Positions 40,308 through 52,461 of a DNA stretch of 64,000 nt are shown here, one piece after another. The notes beneath the pieces were generated by a model. It did no database searches, was not told the DNA's origin, and saw nothing but the letters and a program-made list of their open reading frames with translations. Both the position numbers and the translations under genes were made by a program. Origin of the DNA: Choristoneura fumiferana (lineage: Eukaryota; Arthropoda; Insecta; Lepidoptera; Tortricidae); NCBI RefSeq assembly GCF_025370935.1, contig NC_133482.1, positions 16,702,852 through 16,766,851 of the forward strand, read 5' to 3'. Within the stretch, counting starts at the first letter, position 1. Each line of letters starts with the position of its first letter.

Positions 40308-41111
40308 AATAATATTATTAAGTACGACAGTATAGATAGATGGATAGTAAGATAGTATGTCATTGCGATTGTGAATCGGACTATTTATGGTTCAGCCAGC
40401 ACAGTCGGTGACCCCCTGACCGTTATAAATATATACAACACACTAATAACTATATAAAAACTAGCTGAATAGATAATTTGTAAACTACGAAATATGTTTA
40501 TTTTGTGACTTTAAAAATACACATTAAATTAGTACATAAACATAATACATAGGTACATACAGGGAATAATACACGCAGTTGAATCTAATTATTCCAAAGG
40601 AAAGAAAAAAGTGGCAAACACTCCACCGACAAGAGCACAACTGTTAAAATATTGAAAATATTATGTACTTTTAAAAATACAGTCAAAACTTAAAGCTTCC
40701 ACTCATTTAAATTAAACCAGAAGTAAAATTGGTCGCCATTGTCATCATTCTGAAAATCAAAACTAAATATTTTCCACATTCATTCACTCATTTCTTTTCA
40801 CAAGCGAATACGAAATCCTTTCTAAACTCCTAACTAAAATTAATCATGCTGAGTCGACAAACCGCAAATACTGAAACAAATAATATTAATTCATAACTCA
40901 ATTTACATTAGAAGTTCAGAAGTCCCGCGAAAGTTTCAGGTGAAAGAGTTTTGTTATGTGCACTGTCGTGTGTGAAATATTATGACTTATGTAACGTTTC
41001 ATTTGATTCCAAAGGTTAGGCTATGAGAAAAGAGAAGAGAAGTTTTAGATATGCTGAGAGTCACGCAATGAGAGAGCTATGCTCGCAGTTTCTTTGCACG
41101 ATAGCACTTTG
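40308..41111. other. Unique part of the duplicated segment
   Basis: AT-rich, no recognised element, matched in order by 51337-52184. Confidence 0.4.
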
Positions 41112-41350
41112 CAGGTGGTAGGACCTTGTGCAAGATCCACCCGGATTGCTACCATCCATCTTGCTCGCTAATCCTGCCGTGAGGCAAGCAGCGTGGAGAG
41201 TGCCTACTAGCACGTGAGGTATCCCATCTTAGTCCTCTAGGTTGGCAATGCATCTGCAATACCCCTGGTGTTGCAGATGTTTATGGGCGGTGGTGATCTC
41301 TTACCATCAGGAGACCCACTTGCTCCATTGCCATCCGGTCGAATAAAAAA
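41112..41350 (-). repeat. GGTCCTACCACC-family repeat, minus
   Basis: GCAGGTGGTAGGACCTTGTG, ATACCCCTGGTGTTGCAGAT, GGTGATCTCTTACCATCAGG, ATTGCCATCCGGTCGAATAA. Confidence 0.8.
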
Positions 41351-41417
41351 AAGTAAACGGGATACGGAAGAAACAATAAAGTTTGAAGAGTAGGAAGATG
41401 AGCTGGCATATAAAAAT

Positions 41418-41665
41418 AAATCAATATCACGGGACAATTCACACCAATTGACCTAATCCCAAAGTAAGCTAAGCTAGTAAACTAAGCAACAGATAAATAT
41501 AATTATATAGATAGATACGAGTACATACTTAAATACATATTAAACACCAAGACCCGAGAACAAACATTCGTATTTTTCATACAAATATCTGCCCCGACAC
41601 GGGAATCGAACCCGGGACCTCAAGCTTCGTAGTCAGGTTCTCTAACCAGGCCATCTGGTGGTGGG
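41418..41665 (-). repeat. SINE family B, minus
   Basis: Tail complement AATTCACACCAATTGACCTA, then ACAAACATTCGTATTTTTCA, GGGAATCGAACCCGGGACCT (B-box complement) and TAACCAGGCCATCTGGTGG (A-box complement, with a short deletion against copy 2). Confidence 0.8.
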
Positions 41666-42844
41666 TCTGGTCTGGTCGTAACTCGAAGAATCCGTTAGGG
41701 AAGAAAGGTTCCCGCATGGCGACTTCGAACCGTAAAACGAGACGTTGGCGTGCTTTCCACTACGCTCTCTGACTATCACTAGTGTTGCGGGCAACCGGTG
41801 ACGCATTGTTATTCATTGTGGCGTTCCTTCGTCACAATGAATTTTGATATTCCTGAATGGCAAATTCAACTAATGTCTTAAAGCATAATAATGTTAAGAA
41901 CATGCATTTCAGAGCGTTTATACCTGCTGAGCTGGCAACGTAGCATTTTTGTTAGTTTTTCTCGATTATTCCATAAAAAAATAATGAAAATTAAAAAAAT
42001 GTGGTCTGTTAGAACTGTCCTTAATTACTCGTATATAAATTAATGTGTCTACTGCAATAATTATTCGTGATAGACTTGTAATTCTTTAAACACCCTTAAG
42101 CGTTACCTAATAAACGTTTGTTCGTTTTTAAAGAATATATTTTTTAATTTTTTTAAGAAGGTGGGGATTCACAAGGCTGGAAAAATTAGACGCGCAGGTT
42201 AGGTTAGGACTCTTTACCTTCATTACTGAATCTATGACCGTGTAGTAAACAATTTGTCAGTCGAGGTAGCTTCGTTGCTTATTTATTATTTAAAAAAATA
42301 AATTACACGTTCCAACTTGTTTGCAAGAAAAGGGTACATTTTGTTTGTAACAAGTCAGAAGAAGTTTAGTTAGATTTAGTATGCTACGTTTAGTTAGGAA
42401 TTCTTGGAGGAATTCTTAATTTGATTGTTTCTTTGAACTAAAGGTTATTCGTAGTTTAGTTTGGAAAGGGTATACAATGTATACAATTGGATGGATGAAA
42501 GTTTTTTTTATATGGACACTGTTGCCCTGCCGTTGGATTATGTTTGCCTTTTCATCTACTTAATGAAAACATATATTTTTATGGAATTCGGACTACATAC
42601 CTAATTATTTATTTATGAGTAGTAAAATAGATTATTTCTTATGTCTTCGGTATTTTGAGAAATTCGCTGTGTTTCTATAAAGATAATATAGATCATTGCA
42701 AATTTCAACTTCTTAGATGAAAATTTTTCAAAAATATTCTGATGTGAGTAAAATTAGGACTATTCGTAGTAAAAGTAGGCAGTTAGTTATAGAATTTAAC
42801 TTGGAAGTAAAACATTTAAATAAGTATTGTCTGATAAACAAATT
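41666..42844. other. Unique part of the duplicated segment
   Basis: No recognised element. The first ~100 bp are GC-rich (GGCGACTTCGAACCGTAAAA). The rest is AT-rich and closely matched by 52741-53904. Confidence 0.4.
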
Positions 42845-43107
42845 TTCGGGGTCGGGGGTTCAAACCCCGGCTCACACCTCTGAGTTTTTCGAAATTCATG
42901 TGCGGAATTACATTTGAAATTTACCACGAGCTTTGCGGTGAAGGAAAACATCGTGAGGAAACCTGCACAAACCAGCGAAGCAATTCAATGGTGCGTGTGA
43001 AGTTCCCAATCCGCACTGGGCCCGCGTGGGAACTATGGCCCAAGCCCTCTTGTTCTGAGAGGAGGCCTGTGCCCAGCAGTGGGACGTATATAGGCTGGGA
43101 TGATGAA
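42845..43107 (+). repeat. SINE family A, plus, head truncated
   Basis: GGGGGTTCAAACCCCGGCTC (B box) at the start; the A box is absent. The body is complete to CAGTGGGACGTATATAGGCT and GGGATGATGA. Confidence 0.8.
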
Positions 43108-43808
43108 ACAAATTTTAATATAGTTATCCACTTCATCTAAGGTTTGGGCTATTCTATGTGATCATCGGGCAGTTAGAATTTTTTTTGTATTAAAAATACG
43201 TTTTTTTTCTGCACAAAATTAACATTGATTAGCCTTACTTTTTCTCGATTAACCCATTTTAAATTACAAATTTAATTCAAAAAATATTAACAAAACCCCT
43301 AAATACCGGAACAAATCCGAGTTTATTCAAATCCACGCAAACCGCGCGCCGTAGATAGTCAAATAATAATTAAAATTTACATTTCATCCCCGGACGAGGG
43401 TAGACGATAATCCGGGCAAGTCCATTTTACGCCGTATTTTAAAGGCTAGTCCATTTATTTCGTTTTAAATTGGAAGGGTTGTGCGAAATATGGGCGATGC
43501 TTTTGATAACACAGTGTAGTATTAAAAAATAATTAAATCTGTGTCACATTAATTTAATTATCTCTTCCTAAATACATCTTAATGCAGGACACAAGACTGC
43601 CCGTAGAATGAAAGGACTGGGACCATAGATCCCACGGGTGCCCAGTGTGGATTGGGAATTAAAAAAAAACCTACGCGAACCTTCACTTGTACCTACTGAA
43701 ACTTGAAAAAATGTAGTTGGTGACAATACACGCACAGTCAACAAAAAATATGGTCAGCAAAAAAGCTTGTACAAAAATGTTTTTTTTTAACAAAAACTTA
43801 TTTTTTTT
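43108..43808. other. Unique end of the duplicated segment
   Basis: No gene. GACAATACACGCACAGTCAA near 43722 matches the dispersed sequence noted at 15270. Confidence 0.4.
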
Positions 43809-43908
43809 NNNNNNNNNNNNNNNNNNNNNNNNNNNNNNNNNNNNNNNNNNNNNNNNNNNNNNNNNNNNNNNNNNNNNNNNNNNNNNNNNNNNNNNNNNNN
43901 NNNNNNNN
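43809..43908. other. Assembly gap (100 N)
   Basis: Fixed-size gap inside a poly-T tract, exactly where copy 1 of the duplicated segment ends. Confidence 0.95.
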
Positions 43909-44757
43909 ACAAAATGCTCACTTTTCAGAGAGAAGCATTTTTGTGTTTCTTTCAAAATATAAGTAGCGGAATTGATAATTTTGCAATTAAATAATTTGTA
44001 TTAGGGTTCTAGGGTTCTGTAAAACAAAATTTATGTCTTAATGATACATTATAGATAGATTTTGTCCTTTAAATCCTTTTTCGTCGGACTAAATGAGTTT
44101 TAAGGGCATAAGCTACATTGTGCCTTTTATCGTCGAAAAATCGAGCCACAACTACCATTAGGACCAATTGTAGTTGTTAAAATATTTGCGTTTCAACATT
44201 TTTTTAATTTTAGTATTTTTCTTGTAATACAGAAAGAAGTGGCAAATAAGAAAAATATTTTATTTTTATTTTCTAAGATTTTTTAAATCATAAAGCGTAG
44301 GTAGTAGCCACAGTGATTCCTAAAATAAACAAGTCCCATTTAAGGAAGCATAAGTGAAACTAAAAAAAAACATACTTAAAATAAATATTTAACTTCTGAA
44401 ACTCAAATATCTCTACGCTCTAATATAAAAATAAAATTGCACATTATTATTTACTCAGTCTTCAGTACTCATTGGGGATCTTTCCTTATTCTTTCTCATC
44501 ATCTGTATCCGCAGTAGCAACACCTCTTTTCTCATGAGGTAACGTTGTAAAAAAGTTATGAAATCTTCAGGTTTTTTTTATTTTATTTTTTGATTGATAC
44601 AAAGATACTTGTCTTTATTCACTTTTATAGGGTCCGTGCTTGCTCTTGCAATATTTGTAATTACACTCCTTGTCCCTCTATTCGCCTTTTATTATATAAG
44701 TCGTTATTGTTTTCTAGTCGTCGCGAAAATCGTAACTAAGTATATTAATTGGTAATA
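43909..44757. other. No features seen
   Basis: AT-rich sequence between the gap and the long inverted repeat. Confidence 0.4.
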
Positions 44758-45729
44758 GGGACCAAATATTGGACAGTGTAAGTTAAGAAAATAAAGATTA
44801 ACTACATTTCTTTAAAGACAACGTTTCATTATTTCTTAATGTGGTGAAAGTTTTTTTTTGACATTCATAAGTGCTTGTTATAGCCTAAATTGAATAAAGA
44901 TATTTTGACTTTGACTGAATATTTACAGACTGTTACCGACAACAATAGCGGGCTTGATGTTTAGCAAACCAAGTTAATCGCAGCGCAGATTTTTGTCAGA
45001 GCTACAACACATAAATAGAAGACAAATTAATGAAGACTGAATTTTTAAATAAACTCAGATGCATTAAAAAGCAGTAGCCGTCATTGTACAAATTAAACGA
45101 AAAAATAAAATGTTGGTGATATAATTTTGGAAACTTTCCCGAGTCACACCGAAGTTTTTGTCAACTTGAAACTTCAACTTCTCGCTATAACCTATACCTA
45201 CTGAATTATTTTTGCATAATGTCATCGTCGAAGAAAAAATTACGAATAATTTCTTCTCTCTGCATAACTATATCATCTAGAACTTCATCGGTTTCTTTTG
45301 TTTTCTACAAGGATAAATTTTCATTCTGACACGGAATTGAGCTAAACTCCAAAATTGTCTTTTAATCATTGCACATCTACATTTTCGCCAGTTTTTTTTT
45401 TCGGTGATGTCATCAGGCGAAAACAATTCAGCAGTAGCAGAAAGTTAAACTTTTCAAGTTGAAGAAAACTTCGGTGTTGCTCCTGGAAAGTTTTCAACAT
45501 TATATCACCAATATTTTTTTCGTTTTATTTAAAATTCGGTCTTCATCAATTTGTCTTCTATTTATGTGTTGTAGCTTTGAAAAAATCTGCGATTAATTTG
45601 GTTTGTTTCAACATCAAACCCGCTGTTGTTGTCTGTGACGGTCTGTAAATAATAAGAAATACTGAAACGATGTCTTTAAAAAAATATGCTTAGGTAATCT
45701 TTATTTTTTTTTGTCTAAAATATGGTCCC
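44758..45729. repeat. Long inverted repeat, ~1 kb, arms of about 290-420 bp
   Basis: GGGACCAAATATTGGACA at 44758 is answered by TAAAATATGGTCCC ending 45729. Inside, CGGGCTTGATGTTTAGC pairs with ACATCAAACCCGCTG, GAAGACAAATTAATGAAGAC with GTCTTCATCAATTTGTCTTC, and TTGGTGATATAAT with ATTATATCACCAA. The spacer is about 270 bp. The left arm is longer because of a LINE tail (44841-44916) and a ~45-bp insertion around 45055-45100. The arms are diverged but match throughout. No ORF. Confidence 0.8.
44841..44916 (+). repeat. LINE tail inserted in the left arm
   Basis: TGACATTCATAAGTGCTTGT, TAGCCTAAATTGAATAAAGA then TTTTGACTTTGAC: the 27.3-kb LINE tail again, absent from the right arm. Confidence 0.75.
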
Positions 45730-46252
45730 GATTGTTAAACAAATAATCTAGATCTTGTTCTTATCAGGTTCTACTTAAGACTTCTCGTTTATTTTTTCTG
45801 TAAATATAAATTAAAAAGCACAGGCAAAATATTATTAATAATAAAACATTCACAGAAACCATGCCGAATTTATAAGAAACCATAAGAGAATAAATTCTAG
45901 CCTATTGGCCGACTGACAAGAAATTAGAAGGTAAATAGATATAATAATGCCAAAATATACAGCGAAAAGGCCTCAAGTGCCATAAGAACCCAAAAATCAG
46001 ACATGTAAAATCACAACTTCCAAATAATTATTGTTATCAAAAAGCAATTATGTTCATTCTATGAAGCCGAAATGTTAGTAAACTGCCCAAATATATCTTA
46101 AAAAGCGAATATTTGAGCAATAATTCAACAAAACATAATTCGTACATAGAAAAGGACACTACCGCAATTGTGGCCACACATTTGCTATACAAATAAAATT
46201 GAGCTATTACGCGATAGAAGACCGCAGTAGCCGTTCGGGGCTTTATTCTAGG
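45730..46252. other. No features seen
   Basis: AT-rich sequence. Confidence 0.4.
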
Positions 46253-46256
46253 TAAT

Positions 46257-48095
46257 GGGTAAGGCCGCGAATTTTGACCAATTTGGACGTTTCAAATTTG
46301 AACGCTGATAAAATAAACTGATAACACCTAGAGGTTTAATTTTTTTTTATTATATGACACGATATAAACTCTCAAGGTCGCAAATGAGATAATTGATTTA
46401 AACCCTTTTAAAAAAATTATAAAAATATATTACCGTCCAAAACGTAACGAAAATTGACTATTTTTTTTGACCATGAGTACTTAATACCTTATTATTTTCA
46501 TGCTATTTAACTTCTCATGATCATGATTTTGTTTAAACAAAATTTTATGATATAACGATAGTCCTACCGATTGCGGAATCATGATAATCAAATATTTTTC
46601 ATGTTTTATATTATTTCTTTTTCACGTGCCAAAAACCACGTTTTCGTTACGAATACTTAGGTGACGCTTAATTAAGCTACCTTTAACCCCAATTTCGGTA
46701 GAAATTTGTTTTTGTACACTGGCAACTAATACTCTAATAGGCAACATCTATGAGATAAATAAATCTCATCAGTTTGTTGACAAACAGCCATCAAAAGTGA
46801 CGCGGCGGTTTTTTTTCGAAAAAACGTCGAAAGTGCTTGTTCGATTTTAAGGGGAAGTAGTGATTATTTTTAACTGGTTGTTTTTTCATACGATAGGGTA
46901 ATCTTTTCCATGTAAGAGGCATGTGTTATTATGTTCAAAATGTCGTTATTCACCATGATAAACGATTTTTTGTATAAAATACGTTACACTTTCGTTACGA
47001 TTACGTTACATTTTTACAAAATGCTACGTATTTTGTACATAACGTAACGAAAAAATGTGGTAAGGGAAGTTCACACCGAAAATTCTAATTACACCAGTTT
47101 ATTATTAGGTTTCCAATGACTGCACGCACAGTAAGTTAGTTAGATGGATATTTTGAAGTTAAATAAATTTTAATCTGTAGGTGCAGGGATCGGCACAAGA
47201 GAATTGTGGCGAGTTCTGTGTTCACGTCCTGCTACATGCATAGCGTATTTAAAGTGAGAGACAAACGGAGAGATTCATTAGTTCATTTGTTACCTAAACT
47301 TAATAATCATAATAATTTATTTCCAAAAACATCTTTTTACATTGTTCACTTAACTAAGATACTACTTCCTAAATTGGTAAAACCTGTGATTTAGGGTTTT
47401 GCCATTTCTTTGAGGTATTTAATAGCTTGTACAGTCGAAGTCACAAGCATGCTCACAACTAGGTGGTAGGACCTTGTGCAAGGTCCGCCCGGATTGCTAC
47501 CACCATCTTCCTCGCTAATCCTGCCGTGAAGCAGCAGTGCTTGCACTGTTGTGTTTCGGCGTGGTGAGTAAGACAGCCGGTGAAATTACTGGCACGAGGT
47601 ATCCCATCATAGGCCTCTAGGTTGGCAACGCGTCTGCAATACCCCTGGTGTTGCAGATTTTTATGGCGGTGGTGATCTCTTACTCATTTGATCGTTTGCC
47701 ATCCAGTCGAATAAAAAAAAACCACATCCAAATTCGTTATGCTTTTATAAATGTGCACCTTATTGTCAGTGTTAGAGAGGCATGTAAAGATACACTTTTG
47801 GAAAGATGTTCGTCAACTAGAGGGTACTTCTACTTCCACATTCTCATGTTTAGCTCTATAGATCTCATATAGGACAGATTTAAGATCAGTATCGTCAGAA
47901 AGTTCTAGTAAAAATAAAAAACTTCACTTTATTATATGACATGTATTTTTTTTTTCATACATACGTTATCTAATGGGAATTTTTACCAGTTTGATCTAGG
48001 CTTTATAAAAATTTTGCGTTACGTTTTATGGTAACGTCACGTATTTTTTTTATGTTATTTCTATGTCACATTGGTTAAAATTCGCGGCCTTACCC
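46257..48095. mobile_element. Non-autonomous TIR transposon with TAAT duplication
   Basis: GGGTAAGGCCGCGAATTTTG (46257 onward) and AAAATTCGCGGCCTTACCC (ending 48095) are ~28-bp inverted ends. TAAT is duplicated at 46253-46256 and 48096-48099. Length 1839 bp, with a GGTCCTACCACC-family repeat inserted at 47455-47725. At least four more copies of a CGTAACGAAAA-like word lie inside (46443, 46641, 46991, 47043) and a variant near 48016. No transposase is readable. Ends with GGG and a 4-bp duplication would suit the Sola group, but this is only a suggestion. Confidence 0.75.
47455..47725 (-). repeat. GGTCCTACCACC-family repeat inside the TIR transposon
   Basis: AGGTGGTAGGACCTTGTGCA, CACTGTTGTGTTTCGGCGTG, CAATACCCCTGGTGTTGCAG, TTGCCATCCAGTCGAATAAA. 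Younger than its host element. Confidence 0.8.
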
Positions 48096-48099
48096 TAAT

Positions 48100-48395
48100 A
48101 TTAACTACTTCATTAAATTGTGTGAATTTCTTCATTAAACTATGTAAATATATAAATAAGTAACCTAAAAAATAAATAATACAAAAGTAAACTAAAATAA
48201 GTAATAAACAGAATCTGAATAATGAAAAAACTTTATAAATCAATTTCGCTAAATTTACTTGGTGTTTACTTCTTTTGTTCAGCGCCATCCTTTGTAACTA
48301 TTTTCACTAGTGTAAGTCCTCGACGATTCGTTTTATGGTTTTCATTGTCAATTAACGAAAATAGATGATCTACAAATGAAATAAGCATTACGAAT
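48100..48395. other. No features seen
   Basis: AT-rich sequence. Confidence 0.4.
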
Positions 48396-48540
48396 GCACG
48401 CCACTCTTCCGGCGCTGTCCGCCGAGTACCGCCGAAACGGCGCTTGCGCCCCCTCGTCGCACCCGCGTGTCTCCTTTTTGCACGGCGAATAAGGACAGCA
48501 GCGTATTTCTGGCTTACTCGCGTTAGAAGTGGACATACGT
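48396..48540 (-). other. Isolated GC-rich island with a 62-codon ORF
   Basis: CTTCCGGCGCTGTCCGCCGA and ACGGCGCTTGCGCCCCCTCG stand out sharply from AT-rich flanks. The minus ORF 48348-48536 covers it and is Cys/Arg-rich. No domain is recognised. It may be an exon, a repeat fragment or neither. Confidence 0.3.
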
Positions 48541-48705
48541 ATTGTGGCTTTTTAAAATTATTTTTTACTATTTAATAAAAAATATTAAAATTATAATTAA
48601 GTTATTAAACATGTATCTTGATGTGTAGAATTCAATTTTACAATAAAAACTAAAAGCCCTTATGGTGATAGTGGCTCTTATCGTAGGATACGACGAAATA
48701 TTAAC
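48541..48705. other. Spacer
   Basis: AT-rich sequence up to the start of copy 2. Confidence 0.4.
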
Positions 48706-48779
48706 AGGACTATTAAAAGCCATCAAATTAGTTGGATACTTGGGCTACGTAATTTGAAATACCCGATACCAACTCTGCA

Positions 48780-49187
48780 ATTAATAATGATGGGCTACAA
48801 TTAATAAAGTGGAGGGAAAGAGGCGTGCTGGAAGAAGAAAAAATCCTGGCTTCGCAACATACGCGAATGGACAGGAATAGCCAGTTGAAGAGCTATTTCA
48901 CTTGGCTAGAACCCGGAAGACGTTCGCAGAGCTGACAGCAGACCTCTAGTAATGGAGAGTCATAAGAAGAAGAAGTATCGAGCATACAATAAGTATACTC
49001 CGATAGAACTCAAAAGAATTCAAATTGGTATAATATCATAGCTTGTACTTTGTTATGCAATTGGCCCCTGGTTAAAACCGCGGCTTCACGGTGGATACAG
49101 GTCTTTACTTCTTTTGAATTCTATCGGAGTATACTTAGCTCGTTACTTCTTCTTCTTATGACTCTCCATAACTGGAGGTCTGCTGTC
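48780..49187. repeat. RTE-like LINE end with C-terminal codons, foldback
   Basis: Plus: GAAGAAGAAAAAATCCTGGC then TTCGCAACATACGCGAATGG reads Lys-rich then SWLRNIREWTG, the C-terminal signature seen intact at 55218. The inverted second arm (ACTTCTTCTTCTTATGACTC) follows at 49144, as in copy 1. Confidence 0.7.
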
Positions 49188-49252
49188 ATTATATTTCAAT
49201 ACAAATTCGCAAAAATTATTTACTTGTATTTTATTACGCAATCGGTCTCAGG

Positions 49253-49610
49253 TCATCCGTACCTACATTTCGTTGATGGACACACTATGCTGCGCTTGCC
49301 GATTCGCGATCTCCATTAAAAAAAATTTCAGAGGAGTTGAACTCGTATGTTATTTTTTAACCCCCGACGCAAAAAGAGGGTGGTATAGGTTTGACCGCTA
49401 TGTGTGTCGGTCTGTCTGTCTGTGGCACCGTAGCTCTTAAACGGATGGACCGATTTGAATAAGTTTTTTTTTTAATTTGAAATCTGGTTTTCTAGCGATG
49501 GTTCTGACATGTTTCATCAAAATCGGTTTAGCTGTTTTTGAGATATTGAACTTTGAAGTGACCAAGTCGGGGGTTTTCCAACTTTTCTTTTCTTTTCGGG
49601 GGTTAACCAT
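49253..49610. repeat. LINE fragment plus CCGACGCAAAAAG-family retroposon
   Basis: As at 38206, but more complete: AACCCCCGACGCAAAAAGAG at 49359, GGCACCGTAGCTCTTAAACG, GAAATCTGGTTTTCTAGCGA and AAGTCGGGGGTTTTCCAACT. Confidence 0.75.
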
Positions 49611-49810
49611 CCAAGAACTGAAGACACGCTTCTATCTTCTATGTATTGTCTAGTATGGGTGATTGCGTCTCGCTCGAGGTCACACTTTGAAACGAAAGTA
49701 ACTGGAACAGCACATTTGATCATAGTCCTTTATTCGGACTGATAGCAGATTGCTGAAAAGAAAAGAAAGGTTATATTTTTACGGCTTCAATGGAAACAAA
49801 CCGTCTGTCC

Positions 49811-49947
49811 ACTATCCCACGGCGCTGCCAACTCGATTGGACATTAAAGTCCCCGTTACTCACGCCAACGTAATATCTACATTTTTTTTACAATGGAATT
49901 ACTACGTTTTTGTGCCAGTGCGTGCCTTTTCCTAGCCGTGGGATAGT
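49811..49947. mobile_element. Short TIR candidate, copy 2
   Basis: ACTATCCCACGGC (49811-49823) and GCCGTGGGATAGT (49935-49947), matching 38734-38869. Confidence 0.5.
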
Positions 49948-50864
49948 AATATTAGTAGAATTAAAAAAAATGAAAATTACCATGAGTTTTTCATGAAGGA
50001 TTCCAAAGAAACCGGAGTACTACGTCCGTGTACTCAATGGTCTGTATGAAGTTTTTTTAATTTGCGTGAAAATAACAGAACCTGCCCTCACAAACTAAGT
50101 GCCTAGTGCGACGTGATTAGACTGGAGACGGTGAGATGATGATGATGATGATGGATTTGTTTTCGTAGTTAAAGCGTTATTTGACACTAACAATAACAAA
50201 AATGGTGACATCTTCTCTATTCATTTATCTCATTGAAATTTAAAAAAAAATTAAAACTAAACTCCTGGCGGACTGACTGAACAATGCTTAACTCCAACCC
50301 TTGGACTTCCATAAAAATAGCTGATGGTTTTGAATGTTCAAAAGTGACCAACCAATTGCTGCTGACTGTACATCATCAGCCAAAAAACACAACACCATCG
50401 CTTTTCAGAAGCGTACCGTTTTGCTTACAAACGACCCCTCCCGCAATAAGAGGGAGGAAACGGGCCATTACGTACCTCATTCCAAAGAACAAAAAGTGCA
50501 CCCTCAATTCTGGTGAAATGCACCCTATTGCTTTAACATTTGAGTTGATAGCCAATTAACATGATTTTGGTGGTTACGGTTCTGTAAGTTTAAATGAGTT
50601 TTAAGGAACTTCCGGGATCCTTTGTGCTAGTCAGTCTGTTGGGACTCTTTCGAAGTCAACTGGGTTTTTTATAAAGTTTTCTTTTAGCTTTATCGGTTTT
50701 ATGACTTTGAATCTGTTGACAGAAATTTTATTATGAAACAGATATACTCAGCGGCACAAAATTTGACCCACTCTACAATATCTACAAAATTGCCTATTAA
50801 TCCAAACATACATTTGAGGGCCAGATGTTTGCCGCTCAGTAAATCAATTAAAAACTGGTATATC

Positions 50865-50975
50865 ATCATCCAATTAACCGTACTAAGCCTCCTATAGACC
50901 TCCAGTTGCTTCGGATGAAAGCAGCCTACCCAGCATCCACTGTGAACCCGCGTTTAACAAGGTTATCAGTCAAGC
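50865..50975 (-). repeat. LINE 3' end, minus strand
   Basis: Copy of 39765 with small differences (CCACTGTGAACCCGCG). Confidence 0.7.
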
Positions 50976-51019
50976 TGGTACATGTTTAACTATACAATAG
51001 TCAAACAGTATCTTTAAAA

Positions 51020-51315
51020 ACAAAGAAAGAAAGTAATACATTTATTCACGACACAACAATAGACCACACTACACAAGACACAATAATATTTTATTGAATC
51101 AGGCGTTACTTTGCGGAGGTCCATATTAATGAACTAAAATAATTTCCTTGCTCACCCGCGACCTTAAGATAGCTAAGCTTATGCAAAATATGCGTGTTCA
51201 TGCAGTTCCTCCACCTCCACACTGTAAGAACACACACAAATCACACAACCCATCTATCACCACCACCACACTCAGTGTTTCGCGTTTCGAACTCAACCAG
51301 AACTCAACTTCAGAG
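51020..51315 (-). repeat. Retroposon 3' region, minus strand
   Basis: Copy of 39925. The hairpin that follows it in copy 1 is reduced here to a single arm (GGTGTACGGTTGTGTCAC at 51320-51337). Confidence 0.65.
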
Positions 51316-52184
51316 TGACGGTGTACGGTTGTGTCACAATAATATTATTAAGTACGACAGTATAGATAGATGGGTAGTAAGATAGTATGTCATTGCGATT
51401 GTGAATCGGACTATTTATGGTTCAGCCAGCACCGTCGGTGACCCCCTGACCGTTATAAATATATACAACACACTAGTAACTATATAAAAACTAGCTGAAT
51501 AGATAATTTGTAAACTACGAAACATGTTTATTTTGTGACTTTAAAAATACATATTAAATTAGTACATTAACATAGTACATAGGTACATACAGGGCATAAT
51601 ACATGCTGTTGAATCTAATTATTCCAAACAAATTTAAAATAAATTCGATGCCGAGTTTATATCAAAAAGGTTAGCGGGGGAAAGAAAAAAGTGGCAAACA
51701 CTCCACCGACAAGAGCACAAAAAAAATTGAAAATATTATGTACTTTTAAAAATACACAGTCAAAACTTAAAGCCTCCACTCATTTAAATTAAACTAGAAG
51801 TAAAATTGGTCGCCATTGTCGTCATTCTGAAAATCAAAACTAAATATTATCCACATTCATTCACTCATTTCTTTTCACACGCGAATACGAAATCCTTTCT
51901 AAACTCCTAACTAAAATTAATCATGCTGAGTTGACAAACGCAAATACTGAAACAAATAATATTAATTCATAACTCAATTTACATTAGAAGTTCAGAAGTC
52001 CCGCGAAAGTTTCAGGTAAAAGAGTTTTGTTATGTGTACTGTCGTGTGTGAAATATTATGACTTATGTAACGTTTCATTTGATTCCAAAGGTTAGGCTAT
52101 GAGAAAAGAGAAGAGAAGTTTTAGACATGCTGAGAGTCACGCAATGAGCTCTGGAGAGCAGTTTCTTTGCACGATAGCACTTTG

Positions 52185-52400
52185 CAGGCGGTAGGACCTT
52201 GTGCAAGATCCACCCGGATTGCTACCATCCATCTTGCTCACTAATCCTGCCGTGGAGAGTAAGACAGTGCTCCATCCCCATCTTAGTCCTCTAGGTTGGC
52301 AATGCATCTGCAATACCCCTGGTGTTGCAGATGTTTATGGGCGGTGGTGATCTCTTACCATCAGGAGACCCACTTGCTCCATTGCCATCCGGTCGAATAA
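52185..52400 (-). repeat. GGTCCTACCACC-family repeat, minus
   Basis: Copy of 41112 with an internal deletion near 52255-52275. Confidence 0.8.
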
Positions 52401-52461
52401 AAAAAAGTAAACGGGATACGGAAGAAACAATAAAGTTTGAAGAGTAGGAAGATGAGCTGGC

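Larger units (their letters stand above)
37709..43808 (+). repeat. 6.1-kb duplicated segment, copy 1
   Basis: Begins AGGACTATTAAAAGCCATCA and runs, with scattered substitutions and short indels, in the same order as 48706-54855. It ends in a poly-T tract at the 100-N gap. Its parts (LINE tail, foldback, SINEs, hairpin) are listed separately. No host gene is recognised in it. Confidence 0.9.

Noticed and set aside
43683..43962. ORFs of 81-90 codons crossing the second gap
   Set aside because: They exist only because the N run was translated as unknown residues.
47206..47394. 62-codon ORF inside the TAAT-flanked transposon, considered as a transposase remnant
   Set aside because: No DDE/D or zinc-finger motif can be seen and it is too short to judge.
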